Shown: positions 1-6,747, counted from the stretch's first letter. The stretch is 7,991 bases of DNA from Kiritimatiellota bacterium (GCA_013151705.1 JAADHT010000196.1:1-7991); one strand, 5' to 3'. Notes: generated from the sequence alone by a model not told the origin. Translations and numbers: made by a program.

Positions 1-15
1 CGTTGATCCTATTCA

Positions 16-273
16 ATGTCGCGAAATAGTGAATCACCCAATCCGCCCCCCCTTCTTAAAGTCGCACCACATTATAAGCAGGCGCCATCCTGGTGGCACC
101 TCAACGAAATCCCCGACGACACCTCCTCGGAAAAGGCTGAATTTGGCGAGTTTGACTTATCTTCTACACTTTCAAAAACAACATTGTTGATTATCAACGA
201 GTTAAGTGCGCCAGGAATTTTGTTGGCACAACAAATCGAAGATTTTCAAATCCAGATCACTCAACAAATCTGA
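16..273 (+). CDS. Unrecognised short ORF, possibly a gene fragment interrupted by the IS
   Basis: This is an 85-codon ATG-started frame that I cannot assign to a family. There is no convincing ribosome binding site before the ATG, and an in-frame stop lies just upstream at 4-6. The residues read like ordinary soluble protein (SWWHLNEIPDD, TTLLIINELSAPG) rather than an obvious shadow, and no competing minus-strand gene is visible here. The last 13 or so codons and the stop lie inside the insertion element, so the natural C-terminus was probably different. If the 15-base direct repeat at 219-233 is a target duplication, removing the element continues this frame at 1999 into residues HFDFFRDASLKIFKK. 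It could equally be non-coding sequence. Confidence 0.25.
   Translation: MSRNSESPNPPPLLKVAPHYKQAPSWWHLNEIPDDTSSEKAEFGEFDLSSTLSKTTLLIINELSAPGILLAQQIEDFQIQITQQI
219..233. repeat. Left 15-base direct repeat at the IS boundary
   Basis: TTTGTTGGCACAACA is identical to 1984-1998 and in the same orientation. It is best read as a target-site duplication or a terminal sequence of the insertion element. Its TGTTG/CAACA arms around GCA make it a short imperfect palindrome. Confidence 0.7.
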
Positions 274-1906
274 CTGTCGGAGGGATTGCGGCGCCGGCGG
301 CTTGGAACACTTTGCCGGCGCATCCTTTCAGCTCGCTTCTGAAAATGATTCTCTTTCCTGAAATTTCCGCCGTCACTTCCTCGACCGCCGCAATATCATG
401 CAGTATCTCATACCATTCCAGGTCAAATCCACGTTTTTCCAAACGACGTTCAAGTTCCCTGCGCAGAAGAATTGCCAGAAAACTGCAGAAAACGTGACCG
501 CGGATGGTCTCGTCCACCTTGTGGTAGATCGGCCTGGTGTCAAGTCCCGATTTCATCGTCCTGAATATATTCTCGACCATCCACAGAAGTTTGTACTGCG
601 CGGCCACCTCCCCGCTGGATAGATCCTCCCTGTCCGTGGTCAACACCCATTTCCCGTCGAAGCGCGCCTCCTCCCTGATCTTATCCTCGTTGATTGAGAA
701 ACGCCGCGCCCCGGAGGTCTTCACGTATTTGCGGAAGCCTTTGTTTCCGACGAGGGATTTATCGCCCTGTTTGAGTTTGTTCCTCAAAGCCTCCACTATC
801 GCGTTCCTGTCATGGGCGTCCTTTCGCGCTTGCGCCTCGTTCAGGCAAATGACATAACGCCTTCCCTCGACCACGGCCTCCTTGACTTTCAGAGGCGACT
901 TTCTCCCGCCGGCCGCTTCAACCTCATGATAGCGTCCGGCTTTCGAGAGCACCTCTTCTCCCACGAGTTTCACGTTCCGCATTCGAACTCCGAGAATATA
1001 GGAGAAGGAGCTTTCCTCCGATTCGAGGAACTCCGTCATTTTTTTACTTATCATGCCCCGGTCGGCTACGATGCATACCTCCTTTATGCCGAAGCAACGT
1101 TGAAAACGCCTCACAACCTCCGAAATGGTGGTGACGTCGGTGACGTTGCCGGGCCACATCTCGCAACACAAGGGAACGCCGTCGTCGTCGAGCACCACGC
1201 CGACAACCATTTGTTTTCGATCCGGCCTGTGGTCTTTGCTGTTGCCGTATTGTCCTATCGTTTCTCCGCCCTCCCCCTCGAAATAGATGCTCGTGGTGTC
1301 GAAGAAGACCAAATCGACCTCCGTGAACAAATCGCGTCGCCGGTCGAAAAGAAGCTCCTCTATTTCATCTTTATTGCAACGCGGAGCGAATTTCACGCGG
1401 TGTTCCTGATTAGGACACGCCTCCCCCAGAAACCCCATGGCCCTGTAGAGATGGTGCAGATCAAGCTCCTCGGTTCCAGGTAGATGAAAATTCCCGCTCC
1501 ATACGAGAGACGCTCGATCGCTTCCGGATTCGAAAAGCCGATGGATCACCGTATGGTAAACCGCTCGCTCAACGTCGAATTTGTATCTGCGTTCGCCGAC
1601 GCAACGCCGAATGACAGCGTCTATCCCAAGTTCCCTCCATAGTCGTCCGAAAACGGCGTCGGGGCCTATGCGGGAGCATCTGACCGCTTTGCTTTTTCCG
1701 GCTTTGTGCGCGGAGAGCATGGCGAGCTTCTCACTGAATCTGGCGCCTGATTCGAGAAGAGAGTCCAGCTTTCCGGTATGACGCAACTCTTGAAGGTTGC
1801 CGAGGGTAAGCAACACTTTCTGTCGAACTTTGCCGGAACCATCGCGGTATCCCTCGACAATCTGCAGATATTCGTATTTGCCGGTCTTCTTTTTTCTGAA
1901 ATACAT
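257..1906 (-). CDS. IS1634-family DDE transposase
   Basis: This transposase would cut and move the element by DDE (RNase H-fold) catalysis. The start at 1906 gives 549 residues and is chosen because GGAGGT (1911-1916) lies four bases before that ATG. An upstream in-frame start at 1933 lacks this. The N-terminus MYFRKKKTGKYEYLQIVEGY is typical of the family. The catalytic triad is visible as D203 in FFDTTSIYF, D282 in IVADRGM and E445 in MVENIFRTMKSGLDTRPIYH. The last is the usual family signature with the downstream RPIYH. No frameshift or internal stop is present, and the length matches full-size members (about 500-600 residues). The stop codon lies only about 24 bases inside the left end. 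The large plus-strand frames over this gene are shadows. Confidence 0.93.
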   Translation of the reverse strand: MYFRKKKTGKYEYLQIVEGYRDGSGKVRQKVLLTLGNLQELRHTGKLDSLLESGARFSEKLAMLSAHKAGKSKAVRCSRIGPDAVFGRLWRELGIDAVIRRCVGERRYKFDVERAVYHTVIHRLFESGSDRASLVWSGNFHLPGTEELDLHHLYRAMGFLGEACPNQEHRVKFAPRCNKDEIEELLFDRRRDLFTEVDLVFFDTTSIYFEGEGGETIGQYGNSKDHRPDRKQMVVGVVLDDDGVPLCCEMWPGNVTDVTTISEVVRRFQRCFGIKEVCIVADRGMISKKMTEFLESEESSFSYILGVRMRNVKLVGEEVLSKAGRYHEVEAAGGRKSPLKVKEAVVEGRRYVICLNEAQARKDAHDRNAIVEALRNKLKQGDKSLVGNKGFRKYVKTSGARRFSINEDKIREEARFDGKWVLTTDREDLSSGEVAAQYKLLWMVENIFRTMKSGLDTRPIYHKVDETIRGHVFCSFLAILLRRELERRLEKRGFDLEWYEILHDIAAVEEVTAEISGKRIIFRSELKGCAGKVFQAAGAAIPPTVRFVE

Positions 1907-1945
1907 CAATACCTCCATGTTGACATAACACATTGGAGATATATC

Positions 1946-1963
1946 TGATGTTTTTCAACATCA
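1946..1963 (-). promoter_or_regulatory. Hairpin in the transposase leader
   Basis: TGATGTT and AACATCA form a perfect 7-base-pair stem around a 4-base loop, 40 bases upstream of the transposase start and inside the right end of the element. It could be a repressor site or a structure that limits read-through transcription into the transposase, a common IS strategy. No run of T follows it on the minus strand, so it is not a simple terminator. The function is inferred. Confidence 0.4.
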
Positions 1964-1983
1964 AAATTTAAATTATCCGCAAA

Positions 1984-1998
1984 TTTGTTGGCACAACA
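1984..1998. repeat. Right 15-base direct repeat at the IS boundary
   Basis: This is an exact second copy of 219-233 in the same orientation. The bases just outside (TTTCGATTTTT) partly resemble those just inside the left copy (AATCGAAGATTTT), which adds doubt about where the element truly ends. Confidence 0.7.
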
Positions 1999-2033
1999 TT
2001 TCGATTTTTTTCGAGATGCCAGCCTCAAAATAT

Positions 2034-2417
2034 TCAAAAAAACGCTTCAAACTGTAGAAGACGAGTCAGGCATTTGTCCAGTCCATCCGTTTTCTCTTCA
2101 GCGAACGAGAGAGCTTTCATCGCGGACGGGATGTCCTTGTCATGCGGGCGTATCGCCTGCCAGTGGGCGAGTATGAGAAAGCATTCGGCTTTGGGATTGC
2201 GGTATTTCAGAGGATCGTCGAAATCGTAGGAAAAGTTCGATATGACTGAGAAATCGGAATACGGCGCGAGAATGGCGTTCAATTCGGATGCGACTCCGTC
2301 TGAAGCGTCGATGGAGTTTCTTTGCCCGCCCGCGTATCGACGAAGCAGTTCTCCCGCGAGAATCGCGGCCGCCAGGTGTCCCGCCGCGGCGTCGCCGGAT
2401 TTTCTCCTTCCCCGCAA
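2034..2417 (-). CDS. Unrecognised hypothetical protein, possibly a fragment
   Basis: This 127-residue frame matches no family I recognise. The first available start is TTG at 2417. The open frame continues 12 codons further up (to 2453, after a stop at 2454-2456) without an ATG or GTG, and no ribosome binding site precedes the TTG. The N-terminal part is basic and Ala/Gly-rich (RGRRKSGDAAAGHLAAAILA). The rest looks like a soluble globular domain (SVISNFSYDFDDPLKYRNP, LILAHWQAIRPHDK). No signal peptide or clear membrane segment is seen. It ends 36 bases from the IS boundary. It could be a small gene with a weak start, or the C-terminal remnant of a decayed longer gene. A promoter-like sequence at 2464-2491 points into it. 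Confidence 0.4.
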   Translation of the reverse strand: MRGRRKSGDAAAGHLAAAILAGELLRRYAGGQRNSIDASDGVASELNAILAPYSDFSVISNFSYDFDDPLKYRNPKAECFLILAHWQAIRPHDKDIPSAMKALSFAEEKTDGLDKCLTRLLQFEAFF

Positions 2418-2463
2418 ATGAATCAGGAGGCGAGAATAGCGGACTATTTCACCTCACGTCGTG

Positions 2464-2491
2464 GAAATAGCAGTTCAAATTGCCTTGTCAA
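2464..2491 (-). promoter_or_regulatory. Possible sigma70 promoter for the ORF at 2034-2417
   Basis: On the minus strand a perfect -35 TTGACA (2486-2491) is followed after 16 bases by TATTTC (2464-2469), a weak -10. Transcription would start near 2457, about 40 bases before the TTG at 2417. It lies in the 168-base gap downstream of acr3, in which I see no clear terminator hairpin. Confidence 0.35.
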
Positions 2492-2585
2492 GTGAGTTTT
2501 TCACAAATTTTCCAGAAATGAAACGCGCGACGTAATACACTTTGGCCCGGGAGAAGTTTCAATTGCCGAATAAAAACCGCATAAA

Positions 2586-3641
2586 TCAACTTTTTTCGAA
2601 CCAATGAGTCGTGCGGTTGGCGAAGGAGACCAGCGCGAGCATGACCGGCACCTCGACCAGCACGCCGACTATCGTCGCGAGCGCGACCGGAGACGACACG
2701 CCGAACACCGCTATGGCGACGGCGACCGCTAGTTCGAAAAAGTTTGAAGCGCCGATCATTCCGGCCGGCGCGGCGACATTGTGCGGCAATTTGAGGAGTT
2801 TGGCCGCGATATACGCGATAAAGAAGATAAAAACGGTTTGAATTACAAGTGGAATCCCGATTAGCGCGATATGCAGTGGATTCGCTGTTATCGTCTCTCC
2901 CTGAAACGAGAAAATGATGATCAACGTCAAAAGCAGTCCGCCTATCGTGACATCATTGAATTTCGGAATGAATTGTTTTTCGAAGTAATCAATTCCTTTC
3001 TTTTTGGTGACTAGAATCCGAGTGGACACGCCTCCGGCAAGCGGAATCACCACAAACAACACAACGGATAAAATCAAAGTGTCCCATGGAACCACCACAT
3101 CACTTAATCCCAGGAGAAATTTGACGATCGGAATGAACGCCACCAGAATTATGAGATCGTTCGTGGCGACTTGAACCACCGTGTAGGCTGGATTTCCTTT
3201 CGTCAGATGACTCCAGACGAACACCATGGCCGTGCATGGCGCCGCGCCCAGCAGAATAGCGCCGGCGAGATAATCTTTGGCTAGATCAGGCGTGATGAAG
3301 TTTTTGAAAACCACGTAAAAGAAAAACCAGGCGATCCCGAACATCGTGAATGGTTTCACCAACCAGTTCACAACCCATGTGACATACAATCCCTTTGGGT
3401 TTTTCCCTACATCGCGGACGCTCTCGAAGTTCACCTTCATCATCATCGGATAGATCATCAACCATATCAATATCGCTATCGGAATGGAGACTTGCGAATA
3501 CTCGAACTTGTTCAGAAACGACGGAATCGCTGGAAGAAACTTCCCGATCAGCACCCCGGCTACCATGCATAGAACAACCCATACCGTGAGATATTTCTCA
3601 AAAAAACCGATACCGGCACTTTTATCCTCCATTTCACTCAT
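2586..3641 (-). CDS. acr3: Acr3-type arsenite efflux permease
   Basis: This is an inner-membrane exporter of arsenite driven by membrane potential or proton exchange, of the Acr3 (BART superfamily) type rather than ArsB. The 351 residues match the usual 340-370 and hold about ten hydrophobic helices. The family Cys in the fourth helix is present in GAAPCTAMVFVWS (C136). The ninth-helix motif ASNFFELAVAVAI carries the conserved Glu (E303). Other family stretches are WLMIYPMMMKV near residue 65 and the end VEVPVML. The start at 3641 has AAGGAG (3651-3656) nine bases upstream, inside the 19-base gap after the ATPase stop, so the two genes are almost surely co-transcribed. It is the last gene of the operon and disposes of the arsenite made by ArsC. 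No ArsA or ArsD is present. Confidence 0.95.
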   Translation of the reverse strand: MSEMEDKSAGIGFFEKYLTVWVVLCMVAGVLIGKFLPAIPSFLNKFEYSQVSIPIAILIWLMIYPMMMKVNFESVRDVGKNPKGLYVTWVVNWLVKPFTMFGIAWFFFYVVFKNFITPDLAKDYLAGAILLGAAPCTAMVFVWSHLTKGNPAYTVVQVATNDLIILVAFIPIVKFLLGLSDVVVPWDTLILSVVLFVVIPLAGGVSTRILVTKKKGIDYFEKQFIPKFNDVTIGGLLLTLIIIFSFQGETITANPLHIALIGIPLVIQTVFIFFIAYIAAKLLKLPHNVAAPAGMIGASNFFELAVAVAIAVFGVSSPVALATIVGVLVEVPVMLALVSFANRTTHWFEKS

Positions 3642-3660
3642 TTTTTATTTCTCCTTACTT

Positions 3661-5553
3661 TTATTTTCTTTTGACCCAGAGAAGCAGGGTGGAACTGAAA
3701 ACTACAGTAATACATCCAGCTTCCTGGAATATTATAGCGATAATAGGCGTCATTAGACCTACGACACTCAAACTCAACCCGATAACGTTGTATATTATGG
3801 AGAAAAATATATTAAGCTTGATTCGCCGGAGAACTTTTGCTGACATCCACATGAATTCTGCAACTCCATTAATATCATCATTCATTAATGTCACATCCGC
3901 GGTCTCAATGGCAACATCCGTACCTGCCGCTCCCATTGCTATACCTACATCGGCCAGAGCAAGCGCGGGCGCATCGTTAATACCGTCTCCAATCATAGCG
4001 ACTATCTGTCCGTCAGCTTGACATTTTTTTACAAATTCCTGCTTTTGCTCCGGTAGCAATTCAGCCTGAACGTTGTCCACTCCTATGGCTTCGGCCACGG
4101 CTGCCGCGACTTTCGTGTGGTCTCCGGTCAGCATGGTGATCTCCTTGCAGCCCATTTTTTTGATTTGATGTATGACGTTGGCTATTTCAGGTCTAATCTC
4201 ATCTGCAATAGCAATCAATCCAATGATACTGCTGTTTTCAGCTACCAGCACAGTTGTACGACCTTTTTCTGATTGTTCCCGAATTACCTTCGCTATTTCT
4301 TTATCGAGTTTTGTTCCGGATGCCTGAATATATGAGGGTTTTCCTATACGAATCTTTGATCCATGATATAGGGCTTCTACTCCCATTCCTGTAGTGCCGG
4401 AAAAACTTTCAGGCTCGGGAATTGAGATATTCTGTTCTTTTCCAATCGCAAGAATAGCTCGGCCTAAGGGATGTTCGGAGTATTTTTCCGCAATACACGC
4501 CAATTTTATCACCTTATCCCGCTCAACTCCATTAAAGGCGACTGCAACCTCCACTTTCGGTCTGCCAAAGGTGAAAGTTCCAGTCTTGTCAACAAGTAAA
4601 TGTTCAATCTTACTCCCTAGCTCCAAAAACATTCCGCCCTTTATCAATACCGCTTTGCGTGCCATATTGGAAACACCTGCGGTTACCGCCGTAGGAGTTG
4701 CTATTGCGAAGGCGCATGGACATGCAACCAGGAGAACCGATACTGCCGCTTTGATATCTCCTGTAATAAAATAAGCTGAAATAGAAAACAGGATCACGGT
4801 TGGCAAAAACCAGGTTGTAAATCTGTCCGCCATACTTTGAATCGGTGCTCTGGTTTCTTGTGCATTCTGTACCAAATGTACTATTTTAGCAAGTGTTGTA
4901 TCTTCCCCGATTTTTTCCGTTTTCACCTCAAGCAGGCCCGTTTCATTTAAGGTTCCACCGAACACACTGCTCCCCTTAAACTTTTCAACCGGCATCGATT
5001 CACCGGTAATCGGTGCCTGATTGACACTGCTTTCTCCTTTGACCACCACGCCGTCAACTGGAATACGTTCTCCTGGTCTGACCACAACTTGATCGCCAAG
5101 CTGAAGTTCTGTTACTGGAATTACAATCTCTTCACCATTACGTCTGACAATCACTGTTTTAGGAGTAAAATCGAGGAGAGAACGAATACTCTTTTTTGTT
5201 TTCTCGAGAGTATACGTTTCAAGCGCGCCGGAAACCGCCATTATAAAAACTATAATTGCCGCGGGTCTGAATTCCCCAATTGCCATTGTCGCTATAAGCG
5301 CCACAACCACAAAAACATTAACGGTTATTTTTCTTTTATAGATATCTTTAAATCCAGAGACAAAACGCTGGAATCCACCTAGAATAATGGCGAAAATCGC
5401 AGGTAGTGCATTCACGAACTCCGGTCCGATCCTCCAGTGGGCCAACCCCCAGCTAATCAAGATAAACCCCGCAACCAGGATAGGCGCAATTGAGAGGATT
5501 ATTATCTCCCGAAATTTTGAATCACTATTTTCTTCCATTTCTATATCGTCCAT
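3661..5553 (-). CDS. P1B-type heavy-metal translocating ATPase lacking an N-terminal metal-binding domain
   Basis: This ATP-driven exporter of a soft metal cation in the cytoplasmic membrane has 630 residues. The actuator motif is TGES (183-186). The membrane metal site is CPC (278-280, in VACPCAFAIATP). The phosphorylation site is DKTGT (D322), the nucleotide-binding His is in SEHPLG (H361), and the hinge motifs are TGD (476-478) and GDGINDAP (from 522). The N-terminus has only about 13 polar residues before the first helix, so the usual CxxC HMA domain is absent. The last helices carry YN (588-589) and QEAGC (610-614). This matches neither the M-x-x-S-S pattern of Cu(I) pumps nor the D-x-G of Zn/Cd/Pb pumps, so the substrate is unresolved. 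The weak ribosome site is AAGG, six bases before the start. It is followed by acr3 and preceded by a Cys-rich peptide gene that might substitute for the missing domain. It appears more AT-rich than acr3. Confidence 0.92.
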   Translation of the reverse strand: MDDIEMEENSDSKFREIIILSIAPILVAGFILISWGLAHWRIGPEFVNALPAIFAIILGGFQRFVSGFKDIYKRKITVNVFVVVALIATMAIGEFRPAAIIVFIMAVSGALETYTLEKTKKSIRSLLDFTPKTVIVRRNGEEIVIPVTELQLGDQVVVRPGERIPVDGVVVKGESSVNQAPITGESMPVEKFKGSSVFGGTLNETGLLEVKTEKIGEDTTLAKIVHLVQNAQETRAPIQSMADRFTTWFLPTVILFSISAYFITGDIKAAVSVLLVACPCAFAIATPTAVTAGVSNMARKAVLIKGGMFLELGSKIEHLLVDKTGTFTFGRPKVEVAVAFNGVERDKVIKLACIAEKYSEHPLGRAILAIGKEQNISIPEPESFSGTTGMGVEALYHGSKIRIGKPSYIQASGTKLDKEIAKVIREQSEKGRTTVLVAENSSIIGLIAIADEIRPEIANVIHQIKKMGCKEITMLTGDHTKVAAAVAEAIGVDNVQAELLPEQKQEFVKKCQADGQIVAMIGDGINDAPALALADVGIAMGAAGTDVAIETADVTLMNDDINGVAEFMWMSAKVLRRIKLNIFFSIIYNVIGLSLSVVGLMTPIIAIIFQEAGCITVVFSSTLLLWVKRK

Positions 5554-5574
5554 AATAAACCTTAATCAAAGCGT

Positions 5575-5593
5575 GCTCGAAAAAAGTTCGAGC
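5575..5593 (-). promoter_or_regulatory. Hairpin just upstream of the metal ATPase gene
   Basis: GCTCGAA and TTCGAGC form a perfect 7-base-pair stem with a 5-base loop, ending 21 bases before the ATPase start. No T-run follows on the minus strand, so it is unlikely to be a terminator. It may be an mRNA processing or stabilising element that changes relative expression within the operon. The role is inferred. Confidence 0.4.
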
Positions 5594-5598
5594 TATTG

Positions 5599-5664
5599 GT
5601 AGTCAGTGATCGGTAAAATGAGTTTAAATTGCTTGCCGATTACCGACAATCGGGCACTGATTAC
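5599..5664. repeat. Long imperfect inverted repeat in the operon gap
   Basis: The outer arms GTAGTCAGTG (5599-5608) and CACTGATTAC (5655-5664) pair at nine of ten positions. The inner arms TCGGTAA (5610-5616) and TTACCGA (5640-5646) pair perfectly. This leaves a large AT-rich loop (5617-5639) and an 8-base bulge on one side. The building blocks are variants of a short GTAATCAGTG/ATCGGTAA unit, which suggests a small dispersed intergenic repeat or palindromic element that landed inside the operon. It fills most of the 143-base space between the Cys-rich peptide gene and the ATPase gene. Confidence 0.5.
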
Positions 5665-5696
5665 TGAGTTTTTCGACCTTTTCGAGTGGCGTCCAA

Positions 5697-5885
5697 TTAA
5701 CAATCACATGAAGAATCACAACAAGATTTTTTGTTGTCTTTTTTCTTTTCTGCCTCTTTTTGTTCTGTTTTTTCTGCAGGGGAGCAGCAACAGCTTTCGC
5801 CGGATCCGCAACATCCACCTGTTTTTGTCATTGATTCCCAAATGGCTCCGAAGAATCCTCTTTTCTTTGCTTTCTTTTCACTCAT
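5697..5885 (-). CDS. 62-residue Cys-rich peptide of the ars operon
   Basis: This small, probably cytoplasmic protein has nine cysteines in 62 residues (25, 26, 32, 33, 34, 55, 56, 60, 62). The layout is a basic start (MSEKKAKKRG), a short amphipathic stretch (FFGAIWESMTK), the cluster GGCCGSGESCCCSP, a charged Lys/Glu linker (38-53), and the terminal cluster SCCDSSCDC. The gene is well supported: its ATG overlaps the arsC stop as ATGA, and AGGAG (5893-5897) lies seven bases upstream within arsC. There is no signal peptide. I do not recognise a named family. Paired and tripled cysteines suit binding of As(III) or soft metals, so a metallothionein-like buffer or a chaperone for ArsR, Acr3 or the adjoining HMA-less ATPase is plausible. 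That role is inferred from composition and position. Confidence 0.82.
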   Translation of the reverse strand: MSEKKAKKRGFFGAIWESMTKTGGCCGSGESCCCSPAEKTEQKEAEKKKDNKKSCCDSSCDC

Positions 5886-6349
5886 AACAACTCTCCTTTA
5901 TGTTCATCTAAAACATCAGGCATCTTTTCAACAAATTCCCTGATTCCATCACGCACTTTTCTGTAGCATTCAAGCTGTTCTTCTTCCGAGCCGCCTTGTT
6001 CCGCGATTTCCGCGGCCATTTTCGGTGGATCGTCGAAAGGGACGTGAACTACCGTGGCGTTTCCGGGAAAGATCGGACAAGTCTCATGGGCGTTTCCGCA
6101 GACCGTTACAACGTAATCGAGGTCGATATCCATGGAATCATCGATGAGTTTGGATTTATGGTTTGATATGTCAACTCCGGCTTCCGCCATAACTTTGACT
6201 GCGTTGGGATTCAGCCCGTGAGTTTCGATTCCCGCGGAATACGCGTCAATCACATCGCTTTTCAGATGTCGCGTCCATCCTTCCGCCATCTGGCTTCGGC
6301 ATGAGTTTCCCGTGCATAGAAAAAGCACTTTTAGTTTCTTTTGCATCAT
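5882..6349 (-). CDS. arsC: Arsenate reductase, thioredoxin-coupled LMW-phosphatase type
   Basis: This cytoplasmic enzyme reduces arsenate to arsenite, the form exported by Acr3. The 155 residues have the P-loop CTGNSCRS (nucleophile C12, R18) close to the N-terminus. The redox pair in VTVCGNAHETCP is C84 and C91, with the same spacing as Cys82/Cys89 of the Staphylococcus pI258 enzyme. The acidic loop is VPFDDPP (D106/D107). This is the thioredoxin-recycled class, not the glutaredoxin class of E. coli. The start at 6349 overlaps the arsR stop as ATGA. A second ATG directly after it (6346) has better spacing to GGGAG (6354-6358; seven bases rather than four) and may be the real start, removing one residue. 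At its 3' end it is translationally coupled to the Cys-rich peptide gene. Confidence 0.95.
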   Translation of the reverse strand: MMQKKLKVLFLCTGNSCRSQMAEGWTRHLKSDVIDAYSAGIETHGLNPNAVKVMAEAGVDISNHKSKLIDDSMDIDLDYVVTVCGNAHETCPIFPGNATVVHVPFDDPPKMAAEIAEQGGSEEEQLECYRKVRDGIREFVEKMPDVLDEHKGELL

Positions 6350-6735
6350 TTATCTCCCGATGGACAGCATTTTGCGCCGCGCTGTTTTCCGCATAGCTCT
6401 TCAATGTCTGAATTCAATATTTTTTTTATGCGGGAAGCGTCTCGAATAATCGTTTCAGACTCAATTAGGCTTTTTATCGCTAAGTCCGTCAGTTCACCTT
6501 GTGTCGTTTGAGTGTTGTCAAGACTGTAATAGACCCATCGTCCGGTCTTTCGGGTTCGCACGAGCTTCGCCTGCTTCAGAATCGACATATGTTTGGAAAC
6601 CGTTGATATCGCCAGCTCCAGCAATTCCATTAATTGACACACGCACAACTCCCTGTCGCGCAAAGCGATCAACGCCCTGACTCGATTCGAATCTGATAAC
6701 GCTTTCATTAATACGGTGAAATCATCCACGCTCAT
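6346..6735 (-). CDS. arsR: ArsR-family arsenite-responsive repressor
   Basis: This winged-helix SmtB/ArsR repressor releases operator DNA when As(III) binds, derepressing the operon it heads. Using the ATG at 6735 gives 129 residues. GGAGGT (6741-6746) sits five bases before it. An upstream TTG frame to 6768 is rejected. The sensor motif ELCVCQL (C31, C33) is the classic ELCVCDL site on helix alpha3. The recognition helix follows in AISTVSKHMSILKQAKLV, and the wing in RKTGRWVYYSL. The C-terminus adds C115 and a vicinal pair C123-C124 in AKCCPSGDK, which could supply another thiol ligand. The stop overlaps the arsC start. A promoter and repeat sites lie directly upstream, so autoregulation is expected. 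Confidence 0.95.
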   Translation of the reverse strand: MSVDDFTVLMKALSDSNRVRALIALRDRELCVCQLMELLELAISTVSKHMSILKQAKLVRTRKTGRWVYYSLDNTQTTQGELTDLAIKSLIESETIIRDASRIKKILNSDIEELCGKQRGAKCCPSGDK

Positions 6736-6740
6736 TTCGC

Positions 6741-6746
6741 ACCTCC
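6741..6746 (-). promoter_or_regulatory. Ribosome binding site that sets the arsR start
   Basis: GGAGGT is read on the minus strand five bases before the ATG at 6735. Its strength and spacing favour this start over the in-frame TTG further upstream. Confidence 0.85.
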
Positions 6747-6747
6747 C

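Larger units (their letters stand above)
219..1998 (-). mobile_element. IS1634-family insertion sequence with flanking direct repeats
   Basis: A single complete transposase gene is bracketed by two identical 15-base copies of TTTGTTGGCACAACA. If these are target duplications, the element body is about 234-1983 (1750 bases), within the usual 1.5-2 kb of this family. IS1634-type elements are known for long and variable target duplications, so 15 bases is plausible. The exact ends are uncertain. The repeat core TGTTG-GCA-CAACA is itself nearly palindromic, so it also gives a 13-of-16 inverted match when the two ends are read inward (TGTTGGCACAACAAAT against TGTTGTGCCAACAAAT) and could instead be the terminal inverted repeat. 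The transposase is undisrupted, so the element may be active or recently arrived. Confidence 0.8.

Noticed and set aside
812..1483. Plus-strand open frame of 223 codons
   Set aside because: It runs antisense through the transposase, whose catalytic motifs and ribosome site are clear. The plus-strand product has no recognisable domain and no ribosome site.
3671..4774. Plus-strand frames across the ATPase gene (3671-4021 and 4394-4774)
   Set aside because: They are antisense to an intact P1B ATPase with all motifs, and are repetitive in Ser/Thr/Ala as expected of shadows.
5624..5818. Minus-strand alternative frame over the Cys-rich peptide gene
   Set aside because: It lacks a start with a ribosome site and runs through the structured gap. 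The coupled frame ending at 5697 is better supported.
5606..5887. Plus-strand frame of 93 codons over the operon gap and the Cys-rich peptide
   Set aside because: The minus-strand peptide has an ATGA overlap and ribosome site in the operon direction. The plus frame has neither, and its Phe/Leu-rich sequence is the complement of Lys/Glu codons.
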